From CAZULF01 sp964621215 (GTDB taxonomy: Bacteria; Pseudomonadota; Gammaproteobacteria; UBA1113), in the NCBI GenBank assembly GCA_964621215.1, contig CAZULF010000122.1:1-5262 (forward strand): a stretch of 5,262 bases of DNA. The letters are read 5' to 3'. The notes below the pieces were generated by a model. It was not told where the DNA came from. It was given only the letters and a program-made list of their open reading frames with translations, and ran no database searches. The translations under genes and the position numbers were made by a program. This document shows, one piece after another, positions 1 through 5,262 of the stretch (within the stretch, counting starts at the first letter, position 1; each line of letters starts with the position of its first letter).

Positions 1-1
1 G

Positions 2-142
2 AAAAATGAACATGTTGGTTTAGCGTATCGTGAATCAGAACGTTTATATCCTGAAATCGCAATACGTGAATTAATTGCAAACACCCTTATTCATCAGGAT
101 ATGACCATCATTGACCTCCGGAATTATGCAGGGTGTAAATGA
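2..142 (+). pseudogene. fragment of a COG2865-type (AlbA_2/HATPase_c_4) ATPase-regulator
   Basis: This open frame enters from the left edge and ends at TGA 140-142 after 46 codons. Residues 16-33 (YPEIAIRELIANTLIHQD) closely resemble the N-box region of the GHKL-like ATPase domain found in COG2865 proteins, predicted DNA-binding regulators with an AlbA_2 domain. In that family the stretch reads roughly Y-P-x-x-A-[IL]-R-E-x-[IL]-x-N-A-x-x-H-x-D-[FY]. Glu23 and Asn27 would be the N-box pair. After Asp33-Met-Thr the expected continuation (GTGPxxEIF-like) is missing, and about ten unrelated codons lead to the stop. From about 114-120 the DNA instead matches the 3' end of birA in another frame, so the gene was cut by a deletion or insertion there. 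The start lies outside the window. The family call rests on one motif, and a different HATPase protein is possible. Confidence 0.55.
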
Positions 143-224
143 GCAAGGGCAGTTATTATTACAAGATAAAATGGGAAACATGGCAGTTTATTCTGCCGGT
201 GAGGCATCACTGATCAAACAATGA
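120..224 (+). pseudogene. birA: 3' remnant of birA (biotin-protein ligase / biotin repressor), C-terminal domain only
   Basis: Read from 120, the frame gives GIMQGVNEQGQLLL, then a short variable stretch, YSAGEASL, and TGA at 222-224. This matches the C-terminal SH3-like domain of BirA, which in E. coli reads GIDKQGALLL...GGEISLRS. Full BirA is about 320 residues and attaches biotin to the carrier protein of acetyl-CoA carboxylase. In many bacteria it also represses the bio operon. Only about 35 codons remain. The HTH and the ligase core, including its biotin-binding GRGRxG loop, are absent, and the in-frame codons just upstream (TGA at 102-104) are unrelated. It converges on bioD and overlaps its 3' end by 18 bp (207-224). 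BirA is normally essential, so either another copy exists elsewhere or this is a leftover duplicate. Confidence 0.65.
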
Positions 225-752
225 TTTTAAAACAAGATGGCTTTCTGGTTGTGCATTATAATGAATGATACCGAGTATCAGCAATGCATGATTCAGACAA
301 CCTAAACGCATACCTACCACCAAAATCACTTTCGCTGCTAATGCGTTGAGTAAATCCGCCGTTGTTTCATTTTGATTAAGCGGGACGCTCCATCCACCAA
401 CACCTTCGATAAGACAGACATCGGCTACTGTTGATAATGCAGATTGACATTGCTTCACTATTGATGAGACCGTGATGATTTGATTGATCTGTTGCGCAGC
501 AAGATGCGGAGCAACAGGTGGTGAAAAACATATCGGATTTACTGTGTTATAGGGTAATAATATATTGGCTGCCTGCTGCAAAGTCAGTGCGTCTTGGTTA
601 TATAGTTCTCCTTGTATTATTTCACAACCAGAAGCGATGGGTTTAATAGCTATGGTTAAATAACCTTGTAAATTAAATAATTTTAACAACCCTCTACTGA
701 TATAAGTCTTTCCTATGTTAGTGTCAGTTCCGGTGATAAAGAATCGTTTCAT
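207..752 (-). pseudogene. bioD: dethiobiotin synthetase, C-terminally truncated (frame open, 181 codons)
   Basis: BioD is a cytosolic enzyme that closes the ureido ring of dethiobiotin from DAPA, CO2 and ATP, the penultimate step of biotin synthesis. The N-terminal two thirds are clear. The P-loop GTDTNIGKT lies at residues 8-16 with Lys15. Lys37 sits in IKPIASG, Asp54 in NQDAL, Glu116 in EGVGG, and GCLNHALL spans 151-158; these correspond to the ATP/Mg/substrate residues of E. coli BioD. Homology fades at about residue 166. The expected WVAN segment (adenine recognition) and following strands, some 45-60 residues, are replaced by a short tail partly encoded antisense to the birA remnant. The ATG at 750-752 is supported by AAGGA nine bases upstream and overlaps the bioC stop (TAATG). 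The family is certain. Loss of function is inferred, because the frame has no internal stop. Confidence 0.85.
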
Positions 753-1081
753 TATTTCATTTCCTTATGGAAAAATAAATTAACATGTTTTTCATTATCT
801 ATTTTTGGCCAAAATAATCGTAGTTCATGTAGCGTGTTTGATCCAAAAGTGGGAAAAATTAAATTTGCTTTCGGCTTTAAAACACGACACCACTCTTTTA
901 ATACCGAAGTAAAATTTAATGCCCACTGTACCGTAAGATTTGCGGTAATTAAATCTATTGAATGATCTAGCAATGGAAGAGCATCAAAATATGCACAAAT
1001 ATAATGTTCATTACATCGTGCTGACTGCTGGGCTATTGATGTCATAGCATGAGCAAAATCAAGTCCAACCACTTGTGAGAG
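752..1081 (-). pseudogene. bioC: bioC core (malonyl-ACP O-methyltransferase), both ends deleted
   Basis: BioC uses SAM to methylate malonyl-ACP, priming pimelate synthesis for biotin. The surviving frame runs from about 1081 (SQVVGLDFAHAM) to TAA at 752-754. It contains SAM motif II with the acidic residue of GLDFA, the FDALPLLDHSIDLITANL segment with a following QW, and the EWCRVLKPKANLIFPTFG strand typical of BioC. Upstream an in-frame stop (TAA, plus 1082-1084) follows immediately and the SAM-binding motif I (DxGCGTG) is gone. BioA sequence on the other strand begins at the same point. Downstream the protein stops just after HVNLFF, where BioC normally continues for about 100 residues. Full BioC is about 250-280 residues and about 110 remain, so it cannot be active. 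The only initiation codon in the fragment is GTG at 1070-1072, which lies inside the domain and is not a genuine start. Confidence 0.82.
762..766 (-). promoter_or_regulatory. Shine-Dalgarno for bioD, inside the bioC frame
   Basis: AAGGA on the minus strand lies nine bases before the bioD ATG (750-752) and within the last codons of the truncated bioC. It supports the start, and the TAATG overlap suggests translational coupling of bioC to bioD. The site probably belonged to the original bioC-bioD junction and survived the deletion of the bioC 3' part. Confidence 0.55.
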
Positions 1082-1714
1082 TTAAATGATGGTCGCCATA
1101 TTATTGATGGCATTTCCAGTTGGTGGTGTAAATCATTAGGGCATGGACACCCTCGATTAAAGCAGGCCTTAGTACAGCAGTTAGACAAATTTGAGCATGT
1201 GATGTTTGCACATACCACACACGAATGTATAGTGAAATTATCCGAAAAATTAGCCCGGCTTACTCAAACACTTGATAAAGTTTTTTATGCTAGCGATGGT
1301 GCTTGTGCAGTAGAAGTTGCTTTGAAAATGAGTTTACATTCACACACACATTCGGGGAACGCCTTAGCAGCGAGTGTTGCCTTGGCGTGTTTGGATATTA
1401 TCGATGAAGAAAAGATTTATACTAAGGTGGAAGCGCTGCAATCACAAATGCATGAACATATGAGAATGATTGCAGATACAACCGGAAAACTAACCAATAT
1501 TCGTTACATTGGTGGGATAGTTGCTGCTGATTTACAGCAAAACTTATCCCTTCCACGTTTAGGTTTTGCCATTAGCCAAGCAGCTATCAAGCATGGTGCG
1601 CTGCTATGCCCTATAGGCAACACACTATATTGGCTCCCACCGTTGAATACGGAAGAATCCGTTTTAGTTGAACTCAAAGAGGCAACGCAAAAAGCCATTT
1701 TAGATTGTTACTAA
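1079..1714 (+). pseudogene. bioA: bioA (DAPA aminotransferase) with 5' end and PLP-lysine segment deleted
   Basis: BioA converts KAPA to DAPA using SAM as amino donor. Homology begins at 1079 (ELNDGR, then IDGISSWW), equivalent to about residue 36 of E. coli BioA. The in-frame codon just upstream (1076-1078) is TGA, so no native start remains; a GTG at 1199 is internal. The SSWW substrate loop, HVMFAH and the PLP-phosphate segment SDGACAVEVALKM are present. Then, at the CA run 1341-1350, the protein jumps in frame to SGNALAASVALACLDII, about 180 residues further on in the family. The missing part carries the PLP-binding Asp and the Schiff-base Lys (Lys274 in E. coli). The C-terminus is complete to TAA at 1712-1714, but the conserved Arg of the R-P-[FI]-G motif (Arg391 in E. 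coli) is Cys (LLCPIG). About 211 codons remain of some 430, so the product cannot be an aminotransferase. Confidence 0.88.
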
Positions 1715-1727
1715 AATTAAATGACAA

Positions 1728-2990
1728 CTACAACCGTCCCTGTGTCTTCAATTGATTATACGTTGTGAGGTACTGATCAATCTCTTGATAAAACTCTTCA
1801 AATTGCGGTTTGACGTTACGCAATTGATCGGTTTCACGCACGGCTTGGTGCAAGCGGGCACGGGCACGTTGTAAGCGTGGGGTGACGCAATAACGGAATG
1901 AGCCATCCAATCGATGCAAGATATCACGTGTGCCCACAATGTCATTTTGCACGTATAAATCTTCTAAATGCTTGCGATCTTGTTGTAACAACATACTTAA
2001 CATGCTGAAAATTTCTTTACGCATACTTTCATCGCCAGTAATTTGGCTGGTTGCGTCAATATCAATGATATCTTTGATATCATCCGAAATCAGATGTTGT
2101 TGTTTTTCAACGCCGGTATAACGTTTAATTAACGAACGCGCCATCTCTTTGGATAATGGCTTTTGCAATACTTCGAGAAAACCCTTAGTTAAAGCCATTT
2201 GATGTACTGCTGGATCGGTATTAGATGTTAACACGACAAACGGGGTCGCTTGATTAGGATGATTAGTTTCATGTCTTACCCAAGTAATCATATCCAAACC
2301 CGTCCCGTCCACCAGCGACATATCGCAAATGACTAAATCAAACACATTTTCTGATAACACGCGTCGACTGGCATTGACACCATTCACCACAACTACTTCG
2401 CAACCCGCTTCAGTTAAAGTTTTGGCAATAATTTTTTGTAGAATGAGGTCATCTTCGACCAATAATATTTTAGGTTGATTTGGATTAGCCAGCGGCGGGG
2501 CAGTATGCCGCGCCTGTGGTCGGATATCAATCTCGTCGAGATCATCCAACATTTCTAGTGATGGAAAATTTAAGCCTTTTTCGTAGGAAATATCTAAAGC
2601 TACACCCATGATACCGCAACACCTCTTTTGTTCATCGTAGATCGGAAAAGCACGATCACTAATCCATCGCACTGTACCGTCAGGATGAACAATCCGATAT
2701 TCTCCCTGATATCGAGCCTGTTCCCCAGCTTGTGCAATGCGTGGCACCATAATTTGTATGGGGTGGCTTTTCTCAGGTTCATCGGGATGGAGATAAGTCG
2801 CCCATACATTCAAGTTGTCATACAACTCTTGGCGCGATCTACCCCATAGGTCTTCATACCTAGGGCTTAGATATTCCATGCGCATCAAATTAGGGCTACT
2901 TAACCAATAGACGTCCGTACTATTTTCAGATAACTTACTTAACAAATTCGACAAAGATTCCAACGTTAACTTTCGTTCATGTGTGCTCAT
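1728..2990 (-). CDS. PAS - receiver - HPt signalling protein without a kinase domain
   Basis: This is a 420-residue cytosolic protein with no signal peptide or membrane segment. Residues ~20-135 form a PAS domain of the PAS_3 type, with its PAC part at 96-134 (GEYRIVHPDGTVRWI). Residues 173-290 are a response-regulator receiver with acidic pair Glu179/Asp180, phospho-acceptor Asp223 (ICDMSL), Thr255 or Ser256 and Lys277 (QKP). Residues ~320-420 are a histidine phosphotransfer domain with His359 in LHRLDGS, followed by YCVTPRLQRARARL as in BarA/ArcB-type HPt domains. The HisKA/HATPase block that separates PAS from receiver in such hybrids is replaced by a ~38-residue linker. It may thus relay phosphate from a separate kinase. 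ATG 2988-2990 is the first ATG; the frame is open to a TTG at 3074, but that extension resembles nothing and the ribosome site is weak for both. It starts 102 bp after ahcY on the same strand. Confidence 0.85.
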   Translation of the reverse strand: MSTHERKLTLESLSNLLSKLSENSTDVYWLSSPNLMRMEYLSPRYEDLWGRSRQELYDNLNVWATYLHPDEPEKSHPIQIMVPRIAQAGEQARYQGEYRIVHPDGTVRWISDRAFPIYDEQKRCCGIMGVALDISYEKGLNFPSLEMLDDLDEIDIRPQARHTAPPLANPNQPKILLVEDDLILQKIIAKTLTEAGCEVVVVNGVNASRRVLSENVFDLVICDMSLVDGTGLDMITWVRHETNHPNQATPFVVLTSNTDPAVHQMALTKGFLEVLQKPLSKEMARSLIKRYTGVEKQQHLISDDIKDIIDIDATSQITGDESMRKEIFSMLSMLLQQDRKHLEDLYVQNDIVGTRDILHRLDGSFRYCVTPRLQRARARLHQAVRETDQLRNVKPQFEEFYQEIDQYLTTYNQLKTQGRL

Positions 2991-3021
2991 CAGCGTAAAT
3001 ACTCTAAAGATCGGCCAGCCA

Positions 3022-3046
3022 TTGCCGTTATTAACAACGACAGCAA
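3022..3046. other. imperfect 25-bp dyad upstream of the PAS-REC-HPt gene
   Basis: TTGCCGTTATT and AACGACAGCAA flank a three-base centre. Eight of eleven pairs are Watson-Crick and one more is a G-T wobble. It lies 32-56 bp before the chosen ATG at 2990, in the 102-bp gap after ahcY. It could be an operator or an RNA hairpin. There is no T-run after it, so it is not a standard terminator. It may be chance. Confidence 0.2.
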
Positions 3047-3092
3047 CTCTCCCTATTGAACCGAGCCCGGGCAATCGCCGAGCAGAATCTCG

Positions 3093-4382
3093 CTAGTATC
3101 TATAATATTCCGGTTTGTAAGGTCCTTCAACTGGTACACCAATACATTTTGCTTGTTCTGGGGTTAAAACGGTTAATTTAGCACCCAATTTGTCCAAATG
3201 TAGGCGCGCAACCTTCTCATCCAAGCTTTTTGGTAACACATAAACCTTTTTTTCATATTTATTGCCATGTTGCCACAGTTCGATTTGGGCCAATACTTGA
3301 TTGGTAAAAGAAGCTGACATAACGAAACTAGGGTGACCGGTGGCACAACCTAAATTCACTAATCGACCTTCTGCCAATAAAATAATGCGTTTTCCATCGG
3401 GGAAAATCACATGATCGACTTGTGGCTTAATATTTTCCCACGTATATTGACGTAATTCAGCTACTTCAATTTCAGAATCGAAATGCCCAATATTACAAAC
3501 AATGGCTTGGTCTTTCATTTTTTGCATGTGTTTTAAGGTAATCACTCGATCATTACCGGTAGCGGTTATAAAAATATCGGCTTTCGATGCAGCATCTTCC
3601 ATCGTCACTACATCATAACCTTCCATGGCGGCTTGTAATGCACAGAGGGGATCAATTTCGGTAACCCATACGCGAGCACCTAAACTACGCAGTGATTGCG
3701 CACAACCTTTACCAACATCACCATAACCTAACACCACCGCAATTTTACCGGCAATCATCACATCGGTTGCGCGCTTGATGCCATCCACCAAAGATTCACG
3801 AATGCCATATAAATTATCGAACTTGGATTTGCTGACTGAGTCATTCACATTAAAGGCCGGAGCTTGTAAAGTGCCTTGCTTAGCCATGTCATATAAGCGA
3901 TGCACACCCGTAGTGGTTTCTTCAGAAATGCCGCGAATTTCAGCCATTAATTCGGGATATTTTTCATGCAGCACGATCGTTAAATCACCGCCATCATCCA
4001 ACGCCATATTAGGACGCCAACCATTGGGTCCTAAAATAGTTTGCTCAACACACCACCAGTATTCATCTTCCGTTTCACCTTTCCAGGCAAACACCGGAAT
4101 GCCCGCTTTAGCCATCGCCGCCGCTGCATGATCTTGGGTAGAAAAAATATTACAGGAAGACCAGCGTACTTCAGCGCCTAATGCGACTAATGTTTCGATC
4201 AAAACGGCTGTTTGAATTGTCATATGTAAACAGCCGGCGATACGTGCGCCTTTTAAAGGTTGTTGCTTTACATATTCTTCGCGTATCGCCATCAAGCCAG
4301 GCATTTCAGTTTCTGCAATAGCGATTTCTTTGCGCCCCCAATCAGCGAGGGTTAAATCAGCAACTTTATAATCGTGAGTCAT
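3093..4382 (-). CDS. ahcY: S-adenosylhomocysteine hydrolase (adenosylhomocysteinase)
   Basis: This cytosolic NAD+-dependent enzyme splits SAH reversibly into adenosine and homocysteine, relieving product inhibition of methyltransferases. The 429-residue protein is complete, from MTHDYKVADL to the family-typical C-terminus KPEYYRY. Visible motifs are HMTIQTA (53-59), DDGGD (129-133) and GISEETTTGVH (151-161). Lys185/Asp189/Asn190 lie in the KSKFDN region, GYGDVGKG (219-226) is the NAD Rossmann glycine motif, His300 sits in CNIGHFDSE, and Lys423/Tyr427 reach into the partner subunit's NAD site. Length matches the human-type enzyme (432) and lacks the ~40-residue insertion of many bacterial forms. 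The residue equivalent to human Cys195 is Ile194 (LYGIRES). ATG 4380-4382 is chosen because AAAGGA precedes it by six bases; the open frame extends to 4490, but that part is the palindromic repeat. It follows metK on the same strand. Confidence 0.97.
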   Translation of the reverse strand: MTHDYKVADLTLADWGRKEIAIAETEMPGLMAIREEYVKQQPLKGARIAGCLHMTIQTAVLIETLVALGAEVRWSSCNIFSTQDHAAAAMAKAGIPVFAWKGETEDEYWWCVEQTILGPNGWRPNMALDDGGDLTIVLHEKYPELMAEIRGISEETTTGVHRLYDMAKQGTLQAPAFNVNDSVSKSKFDNLYGIRESLVDGIKRATDVMIAGKIAVVLGYGDVGKGCAQSLRSLGARVWVTEIDPLCALQAAMEGYDVVTMEDAASKADIFITATGNDRVITLKHMQKMKDQAIVCNIGHFDSEIEVAELRQYTWENIKPQVDHVIFPDGKRIILLAEGRLVNLGCATGHPSFVMSASFTNQVLAQIELWQHGNKYEKKVYVLPKSLDEKVARLHLDKLGAKLTVLTPEQAKCIGVPVEGPYKPEYYRY

Positions 4383-4388
4383 AGTGTT

Positions 4389-4394
4389 TCCTTT
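4389..4394 (-). promoter_or_regulatory. Shine-Dalgarno of ahcY
   Basis: AAAGGA on the minus strand ends six bases before the ATG at 4380-4382. It fixes the start at MTHDYK and excludes the longer frame that would begin with GTG at 4490 inside the repeat. Confidence 0.75.
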
Positions 4395-4403
4395 AATATA
4401 GTC

Positions 4404-4513
4404 GGCCTTGTGGCATAAAGATCTTCGTGAACACGCTGTAAATACATCCCTGTACGCTCGAGTTCGGCATCCCTGCCTCACACGGTTCACGAAGACGTTA
4501 TTGCCGCAAGGCC
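4404..4513. repeat. 110-bp palindromic (MITE-like) element between metK and ahcY
   Basis: Arms at 4404-4432 and 4485-4513 are 29-bp inverted repeats. Each reads GGCCTTG[C/T]GGCA, six variable bases, then TCTTCGTGAAC, so 22 of 23 fixed positions agree. The central 52 bp hold two small hairpins with the same TCCC loop: TACA-TCCC-TGTA (4443-4454) and GGCA-TCCC-TGCC (4466-4477). From memory, paired 'TACATCCxTGTA / GGCATCCxTGCC' hairpins recur between genes in many gammaproteobacterial genomes, which suits a dispersed repeat. No transposase is encoded, no clear target-site duplication is visible, and no T-run follows, so it is not a standard terminator. In a metK-ahcY transcript it would fold into one long hairpin. 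Confidence 0.75.
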
Positions 4514-4534
4514 TGGTTTACTATTTTGTCTTCT

Positions 4535-5262
4535 TTATCTCAAAACATCCACTTTATCAATTTTTTCCCAAGTAAAATCTACTTCTTCGCGACCAAAGTG
4601 ACCATAGGCTGCAGTATTCTTATAAATTGGTCGACGTAGATTTAACGTTTGAACTATGCCATAGGGGCGTAAATCAAAATGAGCTTGAATCAATTTAACA
4701 ATCTCTGCATCGGGTATTTTACCAGTCCTGAACGTTTCAACGCTGATCGATGTAGGTTCTGCGACGCCGATGGCATAAGAAAGTTGTATTTCACAGCGCT
4801 CGGCTAAACCTGCTGCAACGATATTTTTAGCTACATAACGTGCGGCATACGCAGCGCTGCGATCCACTTTGGAAGGATCTTTGCCAGAAAAACATCCTCC
4901 ACCATGCCGCGCCATGCCGCCATAAGTATCAACAATAATTTTACGGCCAGTCAAACCACTATCACCCAAAGGTCCACCAATGACAAAACGTCCGGTGGGA
5001 TTGACTAAATAACGTGTTTTGGGAGTAATCCATTCTGCAGGCAGTTCAGGCTTGATAATTTCTTCAATTACCGCTTCTGTTAATGTAGCTTGATCGATGT
5101 CTGGATCATGCTGTGTTGATAATACAACCGTTTTAATTTCTACCGGCTTACCGTCACGGTATAAAAAGGTAATTTGGGCTTTGGCATCAGGCCTTAACCA
5201 CGATAATTTCCGGGATTTACGCACATCGGCTTGGCGTTTCATTAAGCGATGAGCAAAGGTAA
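4535..5262 (-). CDS. metK: S-adenosylmethionine synthetase (methionine adenosyltransferase), 5' end outside window
   Basis: MetK makes SAM from methionine and ATP, releasing phosphate and pyrophosphate, as a cytosolic Mg2+/K+-dependent tetramer. The window covers the last ~242 residues. The frame stays open to the right edge, reading TFAHRL before an internal Met at 5242; E. coli MetK has TYAHRLVQRQAEVRKN at the same place, around residue 145-160. The Met is therefore not the start, and roughly 145 N-terminal residues are missing. Visible motifs include RPDAK (substrate Asp and Lys), NPTGRFVIGGPLGDSGLTGRK (Arg/Lys equivalent to E. coli 244/245), the signature loop GGGCFSGKDPSKVDRSAAY with both catalytic Lys and the Mg-binding Asp, then YAIGVAEPTS and AAYGHFGRE. 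It ends at TAA 4535-4537 a few residues earlier than E. coli, within normal variation. ahcY follows 152 bp downstream, 110 bp of it repeat. Confidence 0.97.
   Translation of the reverse strand, partial: TFAHRLMKRQADVRKSRKLSWLRPDAKAQITFLYRDGKPVEIKTVVLSTQHDPDIDQATLTEAVIEEIIKPELPAEWITPKTRYLVNPTGRFVIGGPLGDSGLTGRKIIVDTYGGMARHGGGCFSGKDPSKVDRSAAYAARYVAKNIVAAGLAERCEIQLSYAIGVAEPTSISVETFRTGKIPDAEIVKLIQAHFDLRPYGIVQTLNLRRPIYKNTAAYGHFGREEVDFTWEKIDKVDVLR

Noticed and set aside
1070..1072. GTG start giving a 106-residue methyltransferase
   Set aside because: It is internal to BioC motif II (VVGLDFA). The in-frame homology continues upstream to ~1081 and SAM motif I is missing, so it is not a real gene start.
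1504..1698. 64-codon minus-strand frame opposite bioA
   Set aside because: It is antisense to clear BioA homology and has no ribosome site or recognisable protein features.
2991..3074. N-terminal extension of the PAS-REC-HPt protein from TTG 3074
   Set aside because: The 28 extra residues resemble no known domain and the codon is a rare start. The first ATG is at 2990 and the PAS-proximal helix follows it, although ribosome-site evidence is weak for both.
3061..3092. Terminator after ahcY formed by GCCCGGGC (3065-3072)
   Set aside because: It is only an 8-bp palindrome without loop space and no T-run follows on the minus strand.
3775..4131. 118-codon plus-strand frame opposite ahcY
   Set aside because: It is a shadow of a highly conserved coding sequence, with a low-complexity Ser/Pro-rich translation and no independent evidence.
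4395..4400. TATATT as a -10 box for ahcY
   Set aside because: It directly abuts the Shine-Dalgarno, which would put the transcript start inside the ribosome site, and no -35-like hexamer lies 16-18 bp upstream.
4383..4490. N-terminal extension of the AhcY frame beginning at GTG 4490
   Set aside because: The extra 36 codons are the palindromic repeat read through. AhcY homology starts at MTHDYK and AAAGGA sits six bases before that ATG.
4383..4534. SAH riboswitch upstream of ahcY
   Set aside because: The spacer is dominated by the 110-bp inverted repeat, and I could not find the conserved core of the SAH aptamer as I remember it. A covariance-model search would settle it.
1..5262. CRISPR array, tRNA or rRNA gene, insertion-sequence transposase
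   Set aside because: No regularly spaced repeats, no cloverleaf or rRNA-like stretches, and no transposase motifs were seen on either strand.

Overview
The window looks like a chromosomal segment of a moderately AT-rich gammaproteobacterium. The MetK and AhcY sequences, the BioC-BioD arrangement and the PAS/receiver/HPt protein point, from memory of these families, to the Legionellales or a similar host-associated lineage. No database search was possible, so the genus is not assigned.

Left part (1-1714): a graveyard of biotin genes. From left to right it holds a fragment of a COG2865-type ATPase/regulator (+), the last ~35 codons of birA (+), a 3'-truncated bioD (-), a bioC core lacking both ends (-), and a bioA lacking its N-terminus and its whole PLP-lysine segment (+). 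In the canonical layout bioA is divergent from bioB-F-(H)-C-D. Here the 5' ends of bioA and bioC abut at about 1079-1082. One deletion therefore probably removed the shared promoter/operator, bioB, bioF and the starts of both flanking genes. Further deletions joined bioC to bioD, bioD to birA, birA to the ATPase fragment, and removed the middle of bioA. Despite this, the surviving pieces keep long open frames.

Right part (1728-5262): intact genes, all on the minus strand. Read in transcription order they are metK (S-adenosylmethionine synthetase, 5' end outside the window), a 110-bp palindromic repeat element, ahcY (S-adenosylhomocysteine hydrolase), and a 420-residue signalling protein with PAS, receiver and HPt domains but no kinase domain. 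MetK and AhcY form two arms of the activated methyl cycle: MetK makes SAM, and AhcY clears the SAH left by methyltransferases. The signalling gene converges on the dead bioA with 13 bp between stop codons.

There is no gene-free stretch longer than 300 bases. The most notable items are the multi-deletion collapse of the biotin locus, the MITE-like palindrome between metK and ahcY, and the kinase-less PAS-REC-HPt protein. I did not find a convincing wholly new system.
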